A DNA stretch of 32,659 nucleotides. Source: Marinomonas sp. CT5. Lineage in GTDB: Bacteria > Pseudomonadota > Gammaproteobacteria > Pseudomonadales > Marinomonadaceae. Location: NCBI RefSeq assembly GCF_018336975.1, contig NZ_CP025572.1, positions 654,774 through 687,432 of the forward strand. Reading direction: 5' to 3'. Both the position numbers and the translations under genes were made by a program. This document shows, piece after piece, positions 1-8,317 of the stretch. The notes beneath the pieces are model-generated. The model was given only the letters and a program-made list of their open reading frames with translations, had not been told where the DNA came from and ran no database searches. Each line of letters opens with the position of its first letter. The stretch's first letter is position 1.

Positions 1-518
1 ATTACTGGGGACAAGTATACTTTTTGCCCTTTAATATTAAACTCTGTCACGTCGGTGACCCATTTCTCATTCGGTCTGTCCGCTTTAAAATTTCGGCATA
101 AGAGATTGTCCGCGATACGTCCTATTTCGCCTCGATAAGAGCGATAGCGTTTAGGTCGTACCTTAGATTTAAGCCCCAATAACCTCATCAGTTTTTGCAC
201 TGTTTTATGATTCAGTCCTATTTTGGCTTTACGGAGCTCAGAGGTGATGCGTCGATAACCATAACGCCCTCTATGCTCATGGAAGATCTCTTGTATCTTT
301 TCCTTCGCTTCTGTGTACTAATCTGGCCGTGTTAATCGTTGGCAATGGTAATAAAACACACTTCGCGCTAGCGATCGAAGTAAATTCGGTAGTTTATACG
401 GATCTTTTAATCCTTGGGCGATTGACGTTTTTTCTTCGCTTGTTGGCGTTTCATCTCGTCCAAGGCTTCTAACTTTTTTAGAACGGCAACCTGGTAATCC
501 TCCCTTTTTTAACTCAGT
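1..518 (-). pseudogene. IS150-like IS3-family transposase remnant (OrfB part plus OrfA tail)
   Basis: On the minus strand this reads as the N-terminal half of an IS3-family OrfB (HTH_21 and start of the rve integrase core). Motifs include HRGRYGYRRI, GLNHKTVQKLM and ADRPNEKWVTDVTEF. It runs off the left edge of the window before the rest of the integrase catalytic core. Upstream of it, 407-518 encodes an OrfA C-terminus (KLEALDEMKRQQAKKKRQ then a TAA at 407-409), the usual OrfA/OrfB overlap. An in-frame TAG at 318-320 interrupts OrfB and the OrfA N-terminus is missing, cut off at the end of the neighbouring IS3 copy at about 519. No OrfA N-terminus appears beyond that copy (after 1651), so this is a truncation rather than a simple nested insertion. 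Confidence 0.8.
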
Positions 519-531
519 TCAAAAGTAGAGG

Positions 532-1347
532 TTAAGCAGCCGTTAGAGGTGGCTTACCTCCGTTGGCTGTATGTGGCCTTTCATGATTGTAAAACCACAG
601 CCATTCTGTTGCATAGTCTTGGACTTCTTCTAACGTATCAAATAGGTATTTACTGACCCAGCTGTACCTTACCGTTCGATTGTAACGCTCAATATACGCA
701 TTTTGTTGAGGGTTACCTGGCTGAATATAGTCTATTCTGATGTCTTTCTTTTTCGCCCAGTGAACAAACTCATGACTAATAAACTCCGGGCCGTTGTCGC
801 AACGAAGCGCAATAGGCTTCTTTCGCCACTCAAGTAGTTGGTCCAGCACTCGTATTACTCTCTGTGAGGGTAATGAAAAGCCTGCTTCTATTGCCAGTCC
901 TTCACGCTTAAAATCGTCAATCACATTAAAAAGGCGATACTGACGACCATCCGCTAGCTGATCATGCATGAAGTCCATTGACGAAATCTGATCTGATTTG
1001 GTCGGTTCTTTCAGAGGCTCCAGTACATTTCGTTTAAGCCGTCGTCTTGGGCGAATGCGTAAGTTCAGAGACAACTCACAGTAAATGCGATAAACACGCT
1101 TATGGTTCCAAGAGAGGCCCTTTGTATTGCGCAGGTAGTTGAAGCACTGACCAAAGCCCTAATCCGTTTGCTCTACGGCAAGGTCAACTAACAGTGTGGC
1201 AATCTGTGTGTTTTCATCGCTGTTTTGGCTGTGATAGCGATAACAGGTTTCACTGATCGAAAAAACGGAGCAAACCAAACGAATACTCATCTTCCTATTC
1301 GCTACGGCGTGTTGAGCCATGATGAGTCGCTCAGACGGCTTTACCAC
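532..1347 (-). pseudogene. IS3-family transposase OrfB with in-frame amber codon
   Basis: This is the DDE integrase-core transposase of the IS407 group. Reading from the -1 frameshift site it starts VKPSERLIMAQHAV. It continues through an HTH-like segment and an rve core with a [11 protein letters not shown] first Asp, [10 protein letters not shown] second Asp and [12 protein letters not shown]lu, ending [11 protein letters not shown]. The in-frame TAG at 1159-1161 falls where family members usually have a Trp (D-W-G-F-G-Q-C-F). The frame is otherwise open on both sides, so a single substitution explains the break. The catalytic part downstream of the stop (532-1074) is intact. Confidence 0.85.
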
Positions 1348-1607
1348 TTTTTTGCCATGGCTTCCTGTATGATCTCTGCCTTTAACCTTTCTTCAGCATA
1401 CATCTTTTTAAGACGACGATTTTTTTCTTCAAGCTCCTTCATCCGTGCCATTAAGGATGCATCCATACCGCCATATTTGGCACGCCATTTATAAAATGAC
1501 GCAGCACTCATACCATGTTCACGGCAAAGCTCGGGGACTGGCGTTCCGGCTTCGGCTTGTTTCAAAATCGCCATGATCTGGCTGTCTGTATAACGTGACT
1601 TTTTCAT
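1341..1607 (-). CDS. IS3-family transposase OrfA (HTH protein)
   Basis: This 88-residue protein has an N-terminal helix-turn-helix (SRYTDSQIMAILKQAEAG, then ELCREHGMSAASFYKWRAKYGG) that binds the insertion-sequence ends. A leucine/charged C-terminal coiled coil (ARMKELEEKNRRLKKMYAEE) supports OrfA and OrfAB multimerisation. Length and motifs fit IS407-type OrfA. Near its 3' end the minus strand reads GCA AAA AAG, a canonical A-AAA-AAG slippery heptamer (1353-1347). This is where IS3 elements shift -1 to make the OrfAB fusion transposase. OrfA itself appears intact, although its partner frame is broken. Confidence 0.85.
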   Translation of the reverse strand: MKKSRYTDSQIMAILKQAEAGTPVPELCREHGMSAASFYKWRAKYGGMDASLMARMKELEEKNRRLKKMYAEERLKAEIIQEAMAKKW

Positions 1608-1664
1608 GCAGAACCTCTTGCGTTTAGATTACGAGAAAATTCTACTTTTGACTGCTATTAATTT

Positions 1665-1724
1665 TCGGGGGGATTGCCCTCAGGGATTACCCCCCAATGT
1701 TGGTTGTTCAACTATTGGGGGGGT
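1665..1724. other. G-run/C-run/G-run alternative hairpins beside IS3 end
   Basis: Three homopolymer blocks occur in order: G6 at 1665-1670, C6 at 1690-1695 and G7 at 1717-1723. The C-run can pair with either G-run. ACCCCCCAAT (1689-1698) faces ATTGGGGGGGT (1714-1724) across a 15-nt loop, and the other option is G6 with C6 around GCCCTCAGGG. The segment lies just downstream of the H-NS-like gene (minus strand), so it may terminate that transcript, but no clear T-run follows. It may also be a leftover mobile-element end. Confidence 0.4.
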
Positions 1725-1784
1725 ACTTCAACCTTGTTTAACCTAAGGTCGCTTTTTTGTTGCTCGAAAGTAAGAAATCAAATG

Positions 1785-2183
1785 TTATTTGATTTCTACA
1801 CTTTCACGGCTGTTGCCAGCATCAAAGTATTCTTGGAATACTTTAGGTGTACGACCACGCCCCGTCCATTCGTGGGTTTCACCATTAACAGTTAAGCGAT
1901 ATTTTGGTTCAACTGTCTTGCCTTTTGTTGCGCCGGCTTTTGGTGTGGTTAGCAATGCAACTTCTTCCATTGTTAGGCCGCTTTTAGCAATTAAGTTTGC
2001 GATTTCTTCTGCTCGAGCAGATTTTAGTGCTTGCTCTGCTTCACGAGCCGCTTCTTCTTCTTTTGCTTTTTCTAGTGCATTGCTGAAGCCTGCGATTAGA
2101 TTTTCAAGTTGAGCAACGCTCAACTCTTTTGCTGCGGCGCGTGCTTTTGCTTTATTTCCTGCTAACTCTAGTAATAAACTCAT
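1785..2183 (-). CDS. H-NS-family nucleoid-associated protein
   Basis: This is a 132-residue DNA-binding nucleoid protein that silences AT-rich and horizontally acquired DNA. The N-terminal about 60 residues are Ala/Glu/Lys-rich and helical, fitting the coiled-coil oligomerisation domain. The C-terminal domain (residues 94-122, KYRLTVNG...EWTGRGRTPKVFQEYF) carries the WTGRGRTPK loop at 106-114, matching the H-NS AT-minor-groove binding loop consensus. Length matches the family. The start ATG at 2181-2183 has a GGGGA ribosome-binding site about 7 bases upstream on the minus strand. It stands alone between the IS cluster and the divergent tex gene. I do not assign hns itself because paralogues are common. 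Confidence 0.9.
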   Translation of the reverse strand: MSLLLELAGNKAKARAAAKELSVAQLENLIAGFSNALEKAKEEEAAREAEQALKSARAEEIANLIAKSGLTMEEVALLTTPKAGATKGKTVEPKYRLTVNGETHEWTGRGRTPKVFQEYFDAGNSRESVEIK

Positions 2184-2539
2184 TGGTGTCCCCTATTTAT
2201 CTGTTAAGAACTTATTGGATATGATTCTATACTGAAAAGAGATCCATCTTTTACGCTCAGTAGTATTTGTTAAATATAGTTAGACTTAAGGCTTCCATTT
2301 GTATGGAGAAGATAAAGTTTTCAAACTACTCATTAACTATAATTGAGGTGTGTAAGTGTTTTATCTGATGTCGAAAGTCTAACATTAATTTATTTTGAAA
2401 GATTAACTTTATATTAGTATATCTTGGCGTGATTTTATAATATTTCAAGTTTGCTTGAGAATTCTAATAAAAAATAACGAAACTAGCTAATCAAAAAGAC
2501 AGTTTCATTGTTGGAAAAGTGTAAATAATAGGGTAATAA
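2184..2539. promoter_or_regulatory. AT-rich divergent intergenic region (H-NS gene / tex)
   Basis: This 356-bp stretch contains no credible ORF and is strongly AT-rich. It must hold the promoters for the H-NS-like gene (minus) and tex (plus). AT-rich DNA here is compatible with H-NS autoregulation, which is common in the family. I could not pick a single convincing -35/-10 pair or a structured RNA. Confidence 0.5.
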
Positions 2540-4702
2540 ATGAATTTGATATCAGGTAGCCTCAGTTTTGAATTTTCCATAGAAAAAAAATACAGTGACA
2601 ATATTATTCAATTGTTTGAAGAGGGTGCCACCGTTCCATTCATTGCACGCTACAGAAAAGAAAATACCGGTGGTATGAGTGATATGGATTTGCGATCTTT
2701 TTACGGTAGGTGGCAATATTTAGTCGAATTAAACAAGCGTAAAGAAAGTATATTATCCATATTGGCTAGTGATACCAGTGTCTCAGATATCGTAAGACAG
2801 AAAATACAAAATGCGACGTCTAAAAATGAACTAGAAGACTTGTATTCTCCCTTTAAGAAAACACGCAAAACAAAAGCTGATGAAGCAAGAGAGAAAGGGC
2901 TTCAGCCTTTAGCGGCTCTTGTTTGGTCTGGCCAGCGTTCCGATACCGCTTCTGCTGTTGAGGCTTGGTGTAAGCAGCATAACATTGCTATGACGGGCGG
3001 TGAGGCACTGGAAGGCGTTGCTGAAATTTTGTGTGAGGTGATCACCAATGACAGTGATGTGCTGAAAAATGGTCGGGCATTATTGCTGAAAGACGGTCTT
3101 TTAAGCAGTAGAGTTCTGCGGGGGAAAAAGGATCAAGGTGAAAAGTATAGAGATTACTTTGATTATCAAGAAGCGATAAATAAAGTGCCTTCTCATCGTT
3201 TGCTTGCCCTGTTTCGGGGGAAAAAAGAGTCAATATTAAAGCTAAGTGCTTGTTTGAAAAATGAAGATAACTATCCGGATAGATTAATTTTACCTCACCT
3301 TAATCAATTGCTTAACGCCAATTTAGAGGAATCTCGTCGGGTAACGTCTGTTCAACGAAAGTATTTAAATCTCGCATGGGAAAATAAATTACTACCAAAA
3401 CTAGAGGCGGATATTCTTTCTCAATTGAAAGAGCGAGCGGAAGATGGCGCTATTCAAGTTTTTGCTGATAATTTGCAAGATTTATTAATGGCTGCGCCGG
3501 CTGGTGCTCATCGAGTATTGGGAGTCGACCCAGGATTTCGTAATGGAGTTAAATTAGCGGTTATCGATGAGCAAGGTTCTTTGCTTGATCACGGTGTTAT
3601 TTATCCTCACTCTCCTCAGAATCGTTGGCAGGAAGCCAGTTCCTTACTCTCCAAGCTGATACAAAAATATAATATTGGCTGGGTGGCAATTGGTAATGGA
3701 ACCGCATCACGAGAAACCGAAGCGCTTATTAAAGAGGTAATCACAAAGACGAATACGAAATGTCGAGCCGTTGTTGTGAGTGAGGCAGGGGCTTCCGTCT
3801 ATTCCGCTTCGCCAATAGCAATACAAGAGTTTCCCGATTTGGATGTCACCATCCGCGGTGCGGTATCCATTGCTCGTCGTTTTCAGGATCCATTGGCTGA
3901 GTTGGTGAAAATAGACCCTCAAGCCATCGGGGTTGGGCAATACCAGCATGATGTTAAAGCCACTTTATTGTCTAAATCCCTTGCCAATGTTGTGGAAGAC
4001 TGTGTTAACCGCGTTGGGGTAGACATTAATCTCGCCTCTGTTTCTCTATTGTCTTATGTTTCGGGGTTAACCACGCGACTTGCGCAAAATATTGTTGATT
4101 ATCGTCAGCAGAAAGGGCGCATCGAATCAAGAAACGAACTTTTGAAAGTCAAAGGTATTGGTGAAAAGTGCTTTGAGCAATGTGCTGGTTTTTTAAGGAT
4201 TCTAAATGGCAAAGAGGTTTTGGACCAGTCGGGTGTCCATCCCGAGTCATATCCTTTGGTGCACAAAATGGCGGCACAACTTAAGTTAAAAACGGCAGAC
4301 CTACTTAATAACAATCTGGCTCTACAACAGTTGAAGCAATTGGCGCCAAGCTTTGCTCAAGCGGGAGATTATACTTACACAGATATTTTGAATGAGCTTG
4401 CTAAACCAGGACGGGATCCTCGCCCTGAATTTCGTTATGCCTCTTTTGATCAAAGCGTGCAGAAGCTTGAAGATATTCAAGAAGGTATGAGTCTGGAAGG
4501 TGTGGTTACCAATGTGGCGGCCTTTGGTGCTTTTGTGGATTTGGGCGTGCATCAAGACGGATTGATTCATATCTCTCAACTGGCGGATCGATTTGTAAAA
4601 GACCCAAGAGACTTAGTGCGAGTAGGGCAAGTGGTCAAAGTCACAGTGTTAGAGGTTGATGTTCAGCGTAAACGCATTGCGTTAAAGGCAAATGGGCTTT
4701 GA
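2540..4702 (+). CDS. tex: Tex-family RNA-binding transcription accessory protein
   Basis: This 720-residue protein has the Tex layout: an N-terminal helical domain with the hallmark GATVPFIARYRKENTGG (about residues 29-45), a YqgF/RNase H-like domain starting HRVLGVDPGFRNG (D330 in the VDPG motif), a helix-hairpin-helix segment (RNELLKVKGIGEKCFEQCAGF, about 533-553) and a C-terminal S1 RNA-binding domain (GMSLEGVVTNVAAFGAFVDLG to the end). Tex binds nucleic acid and affects transcription and stress tolerance. It is somewhat shorter than typical 760-780 residue homologues, ending right after the S1 domain without the usual tail. The start ATG follows a weak AGGG. It converges on azoR across a shared terminator. 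Confidence 0.95.
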   Translation: MNLISGSLSFEFSIEKKYSDNIIQLFEEGATVPFIARYRKENTGGMSDMDLRSFYGRWQYLVELNKRKESILSILASDTSVSDIVRQKIQNATSKNELEDLYSPFKKTRKTKADEAREKGLQPLAALVWSGQRSDTASAVEAWCKQHNIAMTGGEALEGVAEILCEVITNDSDVLKNGRALLLKDGLLSSRVLRGKKDQGEKYRDYFDYQEAINKVPSHRLLALFRGKKESILKLSACLKNEDNYPDRLILPHLNQLLNANLEESRRVTSVQRKYLNLAWENKLLPKLEADILSQLKERAEDGAIQVFADNLQDLLMAAPAGAHRVLGVDPGFRNGVKLAVIDEQGSLLDHGVIYPHSPQNRWQEASSLLSKLIQKYNIGWVAIGNGTASRETEALIKEVITKTNTKCRAVVVSEAGASVYSASPIAIQEFPDLDVTIRGAVSIARRFQDPLAELVKIDPQAIGVGQYQHDVKATLLSKSLANVVEDCVNRVGVDINLASVSLLSYVSGLTTRLAQNIVDYRQQKGRIESRNELLKVKGIGEKCFEQCAGFLRILNGKEVLDQSGVHPESYPLVHKMAAQLKLKTADLLNNNLALQQLKQLAPSFAQAGDYTYTDILNELAKPGRDPRPEFRYASFDQSVQKLEDIQEGMSLEGVVTNVAAFGAFVDLGVHQDGLIHISQLADRFVKDPRDLVRVGQVVKVTVLEVDVQRKRIALKANGL

Positions 4703-4735
4703 TATCGCGCTCAGCATTCATAATACAAACGACAA

Positions 4736-4767
4736 AAAAACCGATTAGAGAGTTCTAATCGGTTTTT
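4736..4767. terminator. Bidirectional Rho-independent terminator (tex / azoR)
   Basis: A perfect 13-bp stem AAAAACCGATTAG (4736-4748) and CTAATCGGTTTTT (4755-4767) has a 6-nt loop. Runs of A on the left and T on the right make it usable from both strands. It lies between convergent tex and the azoreductase gene. Confidence 0.9.
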
Positions 4768-4777
4768 AGGAACCAAT

Positions 4778-4811
4778 AACACTAACTTAAAAAGGGGTAA
4801 AAGTTAGTGTT
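4778..4811 (-). terminator. Stem-loop overlapping the azoreductase stop codon
   Basis: AACACTAACTT (4778-4788) is the exact inverse complement of AAGTTAGTGTT (4801-4811). The azoR stop (TAA, minus strand, 4810-4812) lies at the base of the stem. It precedes the bidirectional terminator for leftward transcription and probably stabilises the azoR mRNA 3' end or assists termination. Confidence 0.55.
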
Positions 4812-5403
4812 AAACAGCTACGGCGATTTGTGATTTCGCTTCGTTGAAAGCTTCTTCACCAGGTTCGCCCATCGCTTGACCACCTGCGATGAAGGTTTCT
4901 TTCACATTCAGACCAATAAAGCCTAGGAATGTTTGGATGTGAGGTACTTGGTGGTCAACTGGTGCGCCCGCTAAGAAGCTACCACTTGCAGCAAAGATGT
5001 AAGCGTCTTTGTTTACAAGGCCAACAGGACCAGTTTCAGTGTATTTGAAAGTGCGACCAGCACGTGCAACATAGTCAAAGTAAGACTTCAGTGTAGAAGG
5101 AATACCAAAGTTGTACATAGGAGCAGAAACGATAACCACATCCGCTGCTTCTAGTTCAGCAATTAACTCATCACCAATGGCAACAATAGCTTTTTGCTCT
5201 GCTGAGCGGTCTTCTTCAGGTGTAAATAGCGCACCTAATGTTTCGCCAGTGAAATGAGGTAGTGGGTTTGCTGTTACGTCACGAGAAACAACTTTGCCAT
5301 CTGGGTTTTTAGCCAACCATTTTTCAACAAATTCATTAGCCAGTTGGCGAGATTTAGAGTTTTCGCCAGAAGCGCTAGAATCGATACGTAGTAATGTAGT
5401 CAT
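4810..5403 (-). CDS. azoR: FMN-dependent NADH-azoreductase (flavodoxin-fold quinone reductase)
   Basis: This 197-residue cytosolic flavoenzyme transfers two electrons from NAD(P)H to quinones and azo compounds, often as protection against thiol or electrophile stress. It has the family's N-terminal phosphate-binding segment (LLRIDSSASGENSKSRQLANEF, residues 4-25) and the FMN-contacting SAPMYNFGIPSTLKSYFDY (93-111), then RAGRTFKYTETGPVGL and an internal FAASGSFLAG. Length matches the E. coli AzoR family (about 200). GGAGAA lies upstream of the ATG. A LysR-type regulator is transcribed divergently, the usual arrangement for an inducible azoreductase/quinone reductase pair. Confidence 0.92.
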   Translation of the reverse strand: MTTLLRIDSSASGENSKSRQLANEFVEKWLAKNPDGKVVSRDVTANPLPHFTGETLGALFTPEEDRSAEQKAIVAIGDELIAELEAADVVIVSAPMYNFGIPSTLKSYFDYVARAGRTFKYTETGPVGLVNKDAYIFAASGSFLAGAPVDHQVPHIQTFLGFIGLNVKETFIAGGQAMGEPGEEAFNEAKSQIAVAV

Positions 5404-5636
5404 TTAAAATTCTCCGTAAAAATATTCAAGCCCCTTACACGACTACCTAGCTTGCCTCTGTTCGGCCTAGCTTGTTACTTCGTGATGAGTGCTTGTTGAG
5501 CCAAAATAGCTCGTTTATTGATAATGATGCCATTATATGACCTAGTTATTCGATAAAAAAGTGGCATTTTTTGGAGATATTGATCGAAAAATACGATACA
5601 TTAATCTTCCTATCTATTTCATATAAGAGAATTGTT
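5404..5636. promoter_or_regulatory. Divergent azoR / lysR promoter region
   Basis: This is a 233-bp intergenic region between divergent genes. The minus strand has a perfect TATAAT (plus 5532-5537) for azoR, with only an AT-rich -35 candidate about 17 bp upstream. LysR proteins normally bind such intergenic regions and regulate both genes. No unambiguous T-N11-A site was picked. Confidence 0.45.
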
Positions 5637-6557
5637 ATGAAGGCCCCGAGAGTAACCTTAGAGCAGTGGCGTGTGTTGCAATCCGTTGTTGATAAAGGTG
5701 GTTTTGCACAAGCGGCAGAGGCGCTTCATAAAAGCCAGTCTTCGGTCAGCTATACCGTTGCAAAGCTTCAAGAGCAGCTGGGTTATCCATTGCTGATTAT
5801 TGAAGGGCGAAAAGCTAAGCTGACTGAGCGTGGTGAAGTGTTGCTGCGCCGTTCACGACATTTATTAAAGGAGGCGGTGGATCTTGAAGAGTTGGCCCAC
5901 ACTCTTGGTCAAGGTTGGGAACCAGAGTTAGAGTTGGTCGTTGATCAGGCGTTTCCTACCCCCGCTCTACTTCGTGCTTTACAGGCTTTCGAACCGCAGA
6001 GCCAAGGCACTCAGGTGCAGTTAAAAGAAGCGGTATTAAGCGGTGGTGAAGAGGCACTTCGAAAAGGCAGTCCAGACCTCGTGCTGAGTGCTATTGTTCC
6101 AAAAGGGTATTTAGCTGATCCGATTGTTGAGGTCGAGATGATCGCGGTAGCGGCAACCCATCATCCATTGCATCAAGAAGAAGCCCCGATTAACAACGAA
6201 CGTTTAAGTCGAGAACTACAGATTGTTATTCGTGACTCCGCATCGGAAACATCCATTGACTCCGGTTGGCTTGGTACCGATAGACGTTGGACGGTTTCCA
6301 GTGTGCAATCAGCCTTAGAAATTGTGACCAGTGGTATCGGCTTCGCATGGCTGCCAAAGGCGGATTTAGAATACGCTTTGCAAAGTGAAAAACTTAAAAA
6401 ACTCAAGTTGATTTCTGGTAGCGAGCGTAATTTTCACATGTACGCCATTTTTGGTAAGGGAGAGCGAACAGGACCGGCTACCAGGCTTCTTGTAGAGCTC
6501 TTGCAGGCAGAGTGTAATAGCTGCCCAAGGCGTTCAACGGTTGAGCCTTTGTCATAA
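5637..6557 (+). CDS. LysR-family transcriptional regulator
   Basis: This 306-residue regulator has an N-terminal winged HTH (LEQWRVLQSVVDKGGFAQAAEALHKSQSSVSYTVAKLQEQLGYPLL), the standard LysR DNA-binding domain, followed by a linker helix and a periplasmic-binding-protein-like effector domain from about residue 90. I chose ATG 5637 because AAGAGA lies about 7 bases upstream and the protein then begins right before the HTH. The in-frame ATG at 5571 would add 22 residues unlike the family and intrude on the promoter. Divergence from azoR suggests that gene is a target. The effector is unknown. Confidence 0.9.
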   Translation: MKAPRVTLEQWRVLQSVVDKGGFAQAAEALHKSQSSVSYTVAKLQEQLGYPLLIIEGRKAKLTERGEVLLRRSRHLLKEAVDLEELAHTLGQGWEPELELVVDQAFPTPALLRALQAFEPQSQGTQVQLKEAVLSGGEEALRKGSPDLVLSAIVPKGYLADPIVEVEMIAVAATHHPLHQEEAPINNERLSRELQIVIRDSASETSIDSGWLGTDRRWTVSSVQSALEIVTSGIGFAWLPKADLEYALQSEKLKKLKLISGSERNFHMYAIFGKGERTGPATRLLVELLQAECNSCPRRSTVEPLS

Positions 6558-6590
6558 CCCTAGCGGCCTTTTAGAACCACTCAGGATTGC

Positions 6591-6623
6591 TTCGGTTGTT
6601 GTATAAGTAATGGGGCAACCGAA
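6591..6623 (+). other. Stem-loop downstream of the LysR gene
   Basis: TTCGGTTG (6591-6598) pairs with CAACCGAA (6616-6623) across a 17-nt loop, 34 nt after the stop codon. There is no T-run, so at best it is a weak or Rho-assisted end for the lysR transcript. Confidence 0.35.
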
Positions 6624-6710
6624 TAGGTTAAGAGTTATTGTTTTCAGACAATCTAAAATTTTGCCCTCTCTAGAAACGTTTAAAATCATTTATTTATAAA
6701 ACACTTTAAA

Positions 6711-6768
6711 AATTGTCATTTTTTTTGTGACAATTTGGGTTGTGACGTTTTGATCAAAAAGGTCTAAT
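6711..6768 (+). promoter_or_regulatory. Putative glmU promoter with inverted repeat
   Basis: TTGTGA (6740-6745) and TCTAAT (6763-6768) are separated by exactly 17 bp, a plausible sigma70 pair about 50 bp before glmU. Immediately upstream, AATTGTCA (6711-6718) and TGACAATT (6728-6735) form a perfect 8-bp inverted repeat around a T-tract, which could be an operator or the distal end of the lysR transcript. Confidence 0.4.
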
Positions 6769-6821
6769 AGATTTAATCAGTAATATTCATTTTATTCAAA
6801 GACACCAATTCAAGGATGCTC

Positions 6822-8183
6822 ATGAGCCAAGATATCGTAATTCTTGCTGCCGGAAAGGGCAGTAGAATGAAATCAGCTTTTTCTAAAGTACTGCATAAAG
6901 TTGGCGGCATCGCCATGGTAAGACGAGTTTTAGCCACCGCAAACACACTCCCTGAATCAAAATTGCACCTTGTTGTTGGGTATCAAGGTGAGCAGGTAGA
7001 AGCCAATTGTCAGGATTTTTCGGCCAATGTAGTGTGGCAAAATGACCCGCGAGGAACGGGTGATGCACTGCGTCGAGTTGCACCTTTCCTTCAAGAAAAT
7101 GGCGCAACGTTAACCCTTTACGGCGATGTTCCACTTATTCGCGCTAGTACGTTGCAAAAAATGTCCGCTTTATCGAATCCCGAGACCTTGGTTCTGTTAA
7201 CGATCTCTCTTGATAATCCGACTGGATACGGACGTATCGTGCGTGATGAACAAGGTCATGTTACCGCGATTGTAGAGCAAAAAGACGCCACAGAACCTCA
7301 GCTCGCTATCAAGGAAGTGAATACCGGTATTTTGCTCGCACCCAATAAGCACCTACAAGGCTGGCTTGCTGAATTAACGAATAACAATGCCCAAGGTGAA
7401 TATTACCTAACGGATGTTATTGCTATGGCGGCTCGTGATGGCGTGAAAATTGTGACCGTGAACCCTGAAAATGAGGCCGAGGTGGCTGGAGTAAATGATC
7501 GAGTTCAGCTTGCAGCATTAGAGCGCGAATTACAAAGCCAACAAGCGATTACGCTGATGCAGAATGGTGCCACCTTATTGGATCCTTCGCGCATTGATGT
7601 TCGGGGTGAATTGCTGACAGGTAACGATGTTGTTATTGACGTTAACTGTGTGTTTGAAGGCAAAGTGACATTAGGCTCAGGGGTTGAGATTGGACCGAAT
7701 TGCCATCTAAAGAACTGCACAGTTGGGGACAACACCATTATTAAAAGCAATACTCTGATTGAAGAAAGTGACGTCGGACAATATTGCGATATCGGGCCGT
7801 TTGCTCGATTGCGCCCTGGAACCAAGCTGTCAAACAAAGCGAAAATTGGCAACTTTGTTGAAACCAAAAAAGCCATTATTGGTGAAGGCAGCAAAGTAAA
7901 TCACTTGAGTTACATCGGTGACACCAAAATGGGGGCAAACGTCAATGTTGGTGCAGGAACAATTACCTGTAACTACGACGGCGTGAATAAACATTTGACC
8001 CAAGTGGCCGATAATGTGTTCATCGGATCAAATTCGTCTTTGGTTGCACCTGTGCAAGTAGCAGAAGGCGCAACCATTGCAGCAGGGTCAACTATTACCA
8101 AACAAGTGGGTGAAAAACAGTTGGCTTTCGCGAGAGCGCGACAAACGAATAAAGACAACTGGTCCAAACCCGTTAAAAAATAA
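6822..8183 (+). CDS. glmU: Bifunctional GlmU: glucosamine-1-P acetyltransferase / UDP-GlcNAc pyrophosphorylase
   Basis: GlmU makes UDP-GlcNAc for peptidoglycan and LPS. The C-terminal domain acetylates glucosamine-1-phosphate and the N-terminal domain transfers UMP. The N-terminus shows the nucleotidyltransferase signature LAAGKGSRMKSAFSKVLHK (residues 8-26) plus PRGTGDAL and YGDVPLI. The C-terminal half is a left-handed beta-helix of hexapeptide repeats with LRPGTKL, the catalytic-His region KVNHLSYIGD and GAGTITCNYDG. At 453 residues it matches the family. ATG 6822 is preferred over 6816, whose ATG directly abuts the AAGG ribosome-binding site (6812-6815). It sits upstream of glmS, as in many gammaproteobacteria. 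Confidence 0.97.
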   Translation: MSQDIVILAAGKGSRMKSAFSKVLHKVGGIAMVRRVLATANTLPESKLHLVVGYQGEQVEANCQDFSANVVWQNDPRGTGDALRRVAPFLQENGATLTLYGDVPLIRASTLQKMSALSNPETLVLLTISLDNPTGYGRIVRDEQGHVTAIVEQKDATEPQLAIKEVNTGILLAPNKHLQGWLAELTNNNAQGEYYLTDVIAMAARDGVKIVTVNPENEAEVAGVNDRVQLAALERELQSQQAITLMQNGATLLDPSRIDVRGELLTGNDVVIDVNCVFEGKVTLGSGVEIGPNCHLKNCTVGDNTIIKSNTLIEESDVGQYCDIGPFARLRPGTKLSNKAKIGNFVETKKAIIGEGSKVNHLSYIGDTKMGANVNVGAGTITCNYDGVNKHLTQVADNVFIGSNSSLVAPVQVAEGATIAAGSTITKQVGEKQLAFARARQTNKDNWSKPVKK

Positions 8184-8223
8184 CCCAGTTAATTTTATAA
8201 GAATTTGTTTTTAACTTAATTAA

Positions 8224-8264
8224 GTGAAATAGGTCATGCTCATTGAGCTTGTGGCCTATTTCAC
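8224..8264 (+). promoter_or_regulatory. glmU-glmS intergenic stem-loop
   Basis: GTGAAATAGG (8224-8233) and CCTATTTCAC (8255-8264) form a perfect 10-bp stem, with an inner GCTC/GAGC helix. It is not followed by a T-run. In glmUS operons the intergenic mRNA is a known control point (processing and sRNA activation in E. coli), so an mRNA processing or stability role is plausible here, but I infer this only from position. Confidence 0.5.
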
Positions 8265-8317
8265 TCTGTATATATTGTGCTGAGACATCTCGGTGCACAC
8301 GCAAGAAGGACTCTCTC

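Larger units (their letters stand above)
519..1651 (-). mobile_element. IS3-family insertion sequence (IS407/IS51-like), decayed
   Basis: An 11-bp perfect terminal inverted repeat TCAAAAGTAGA marks both ends (519-529; reverse complement at 1641-1651), bracketing an OrfA/OrfB pair on the minus strand. The element is about 1.13 kb, within or slightly below the usual IS3 range. No 3-4 bp target duplication is obvious, because both flanks extend the end with CAGT-like sequence. OrfB carries a nonsense codon, so the copy is probably inactive on its own. Confidence 0.75.

Noticed and set aside
5571..5636. N-terminal extension of the LysR protein
   Set aside because: Extra residues do not fit the HTH family start, and the ATG at 5637 has a better ribosome-binding site.
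8243..8317. N-terminal extension of GlmS from ATG 8243
   Set aside because: The enzyme needs Cys directly after the initiator Met (MCGIVGA) and a good ribosome-binding site precedes 8318.
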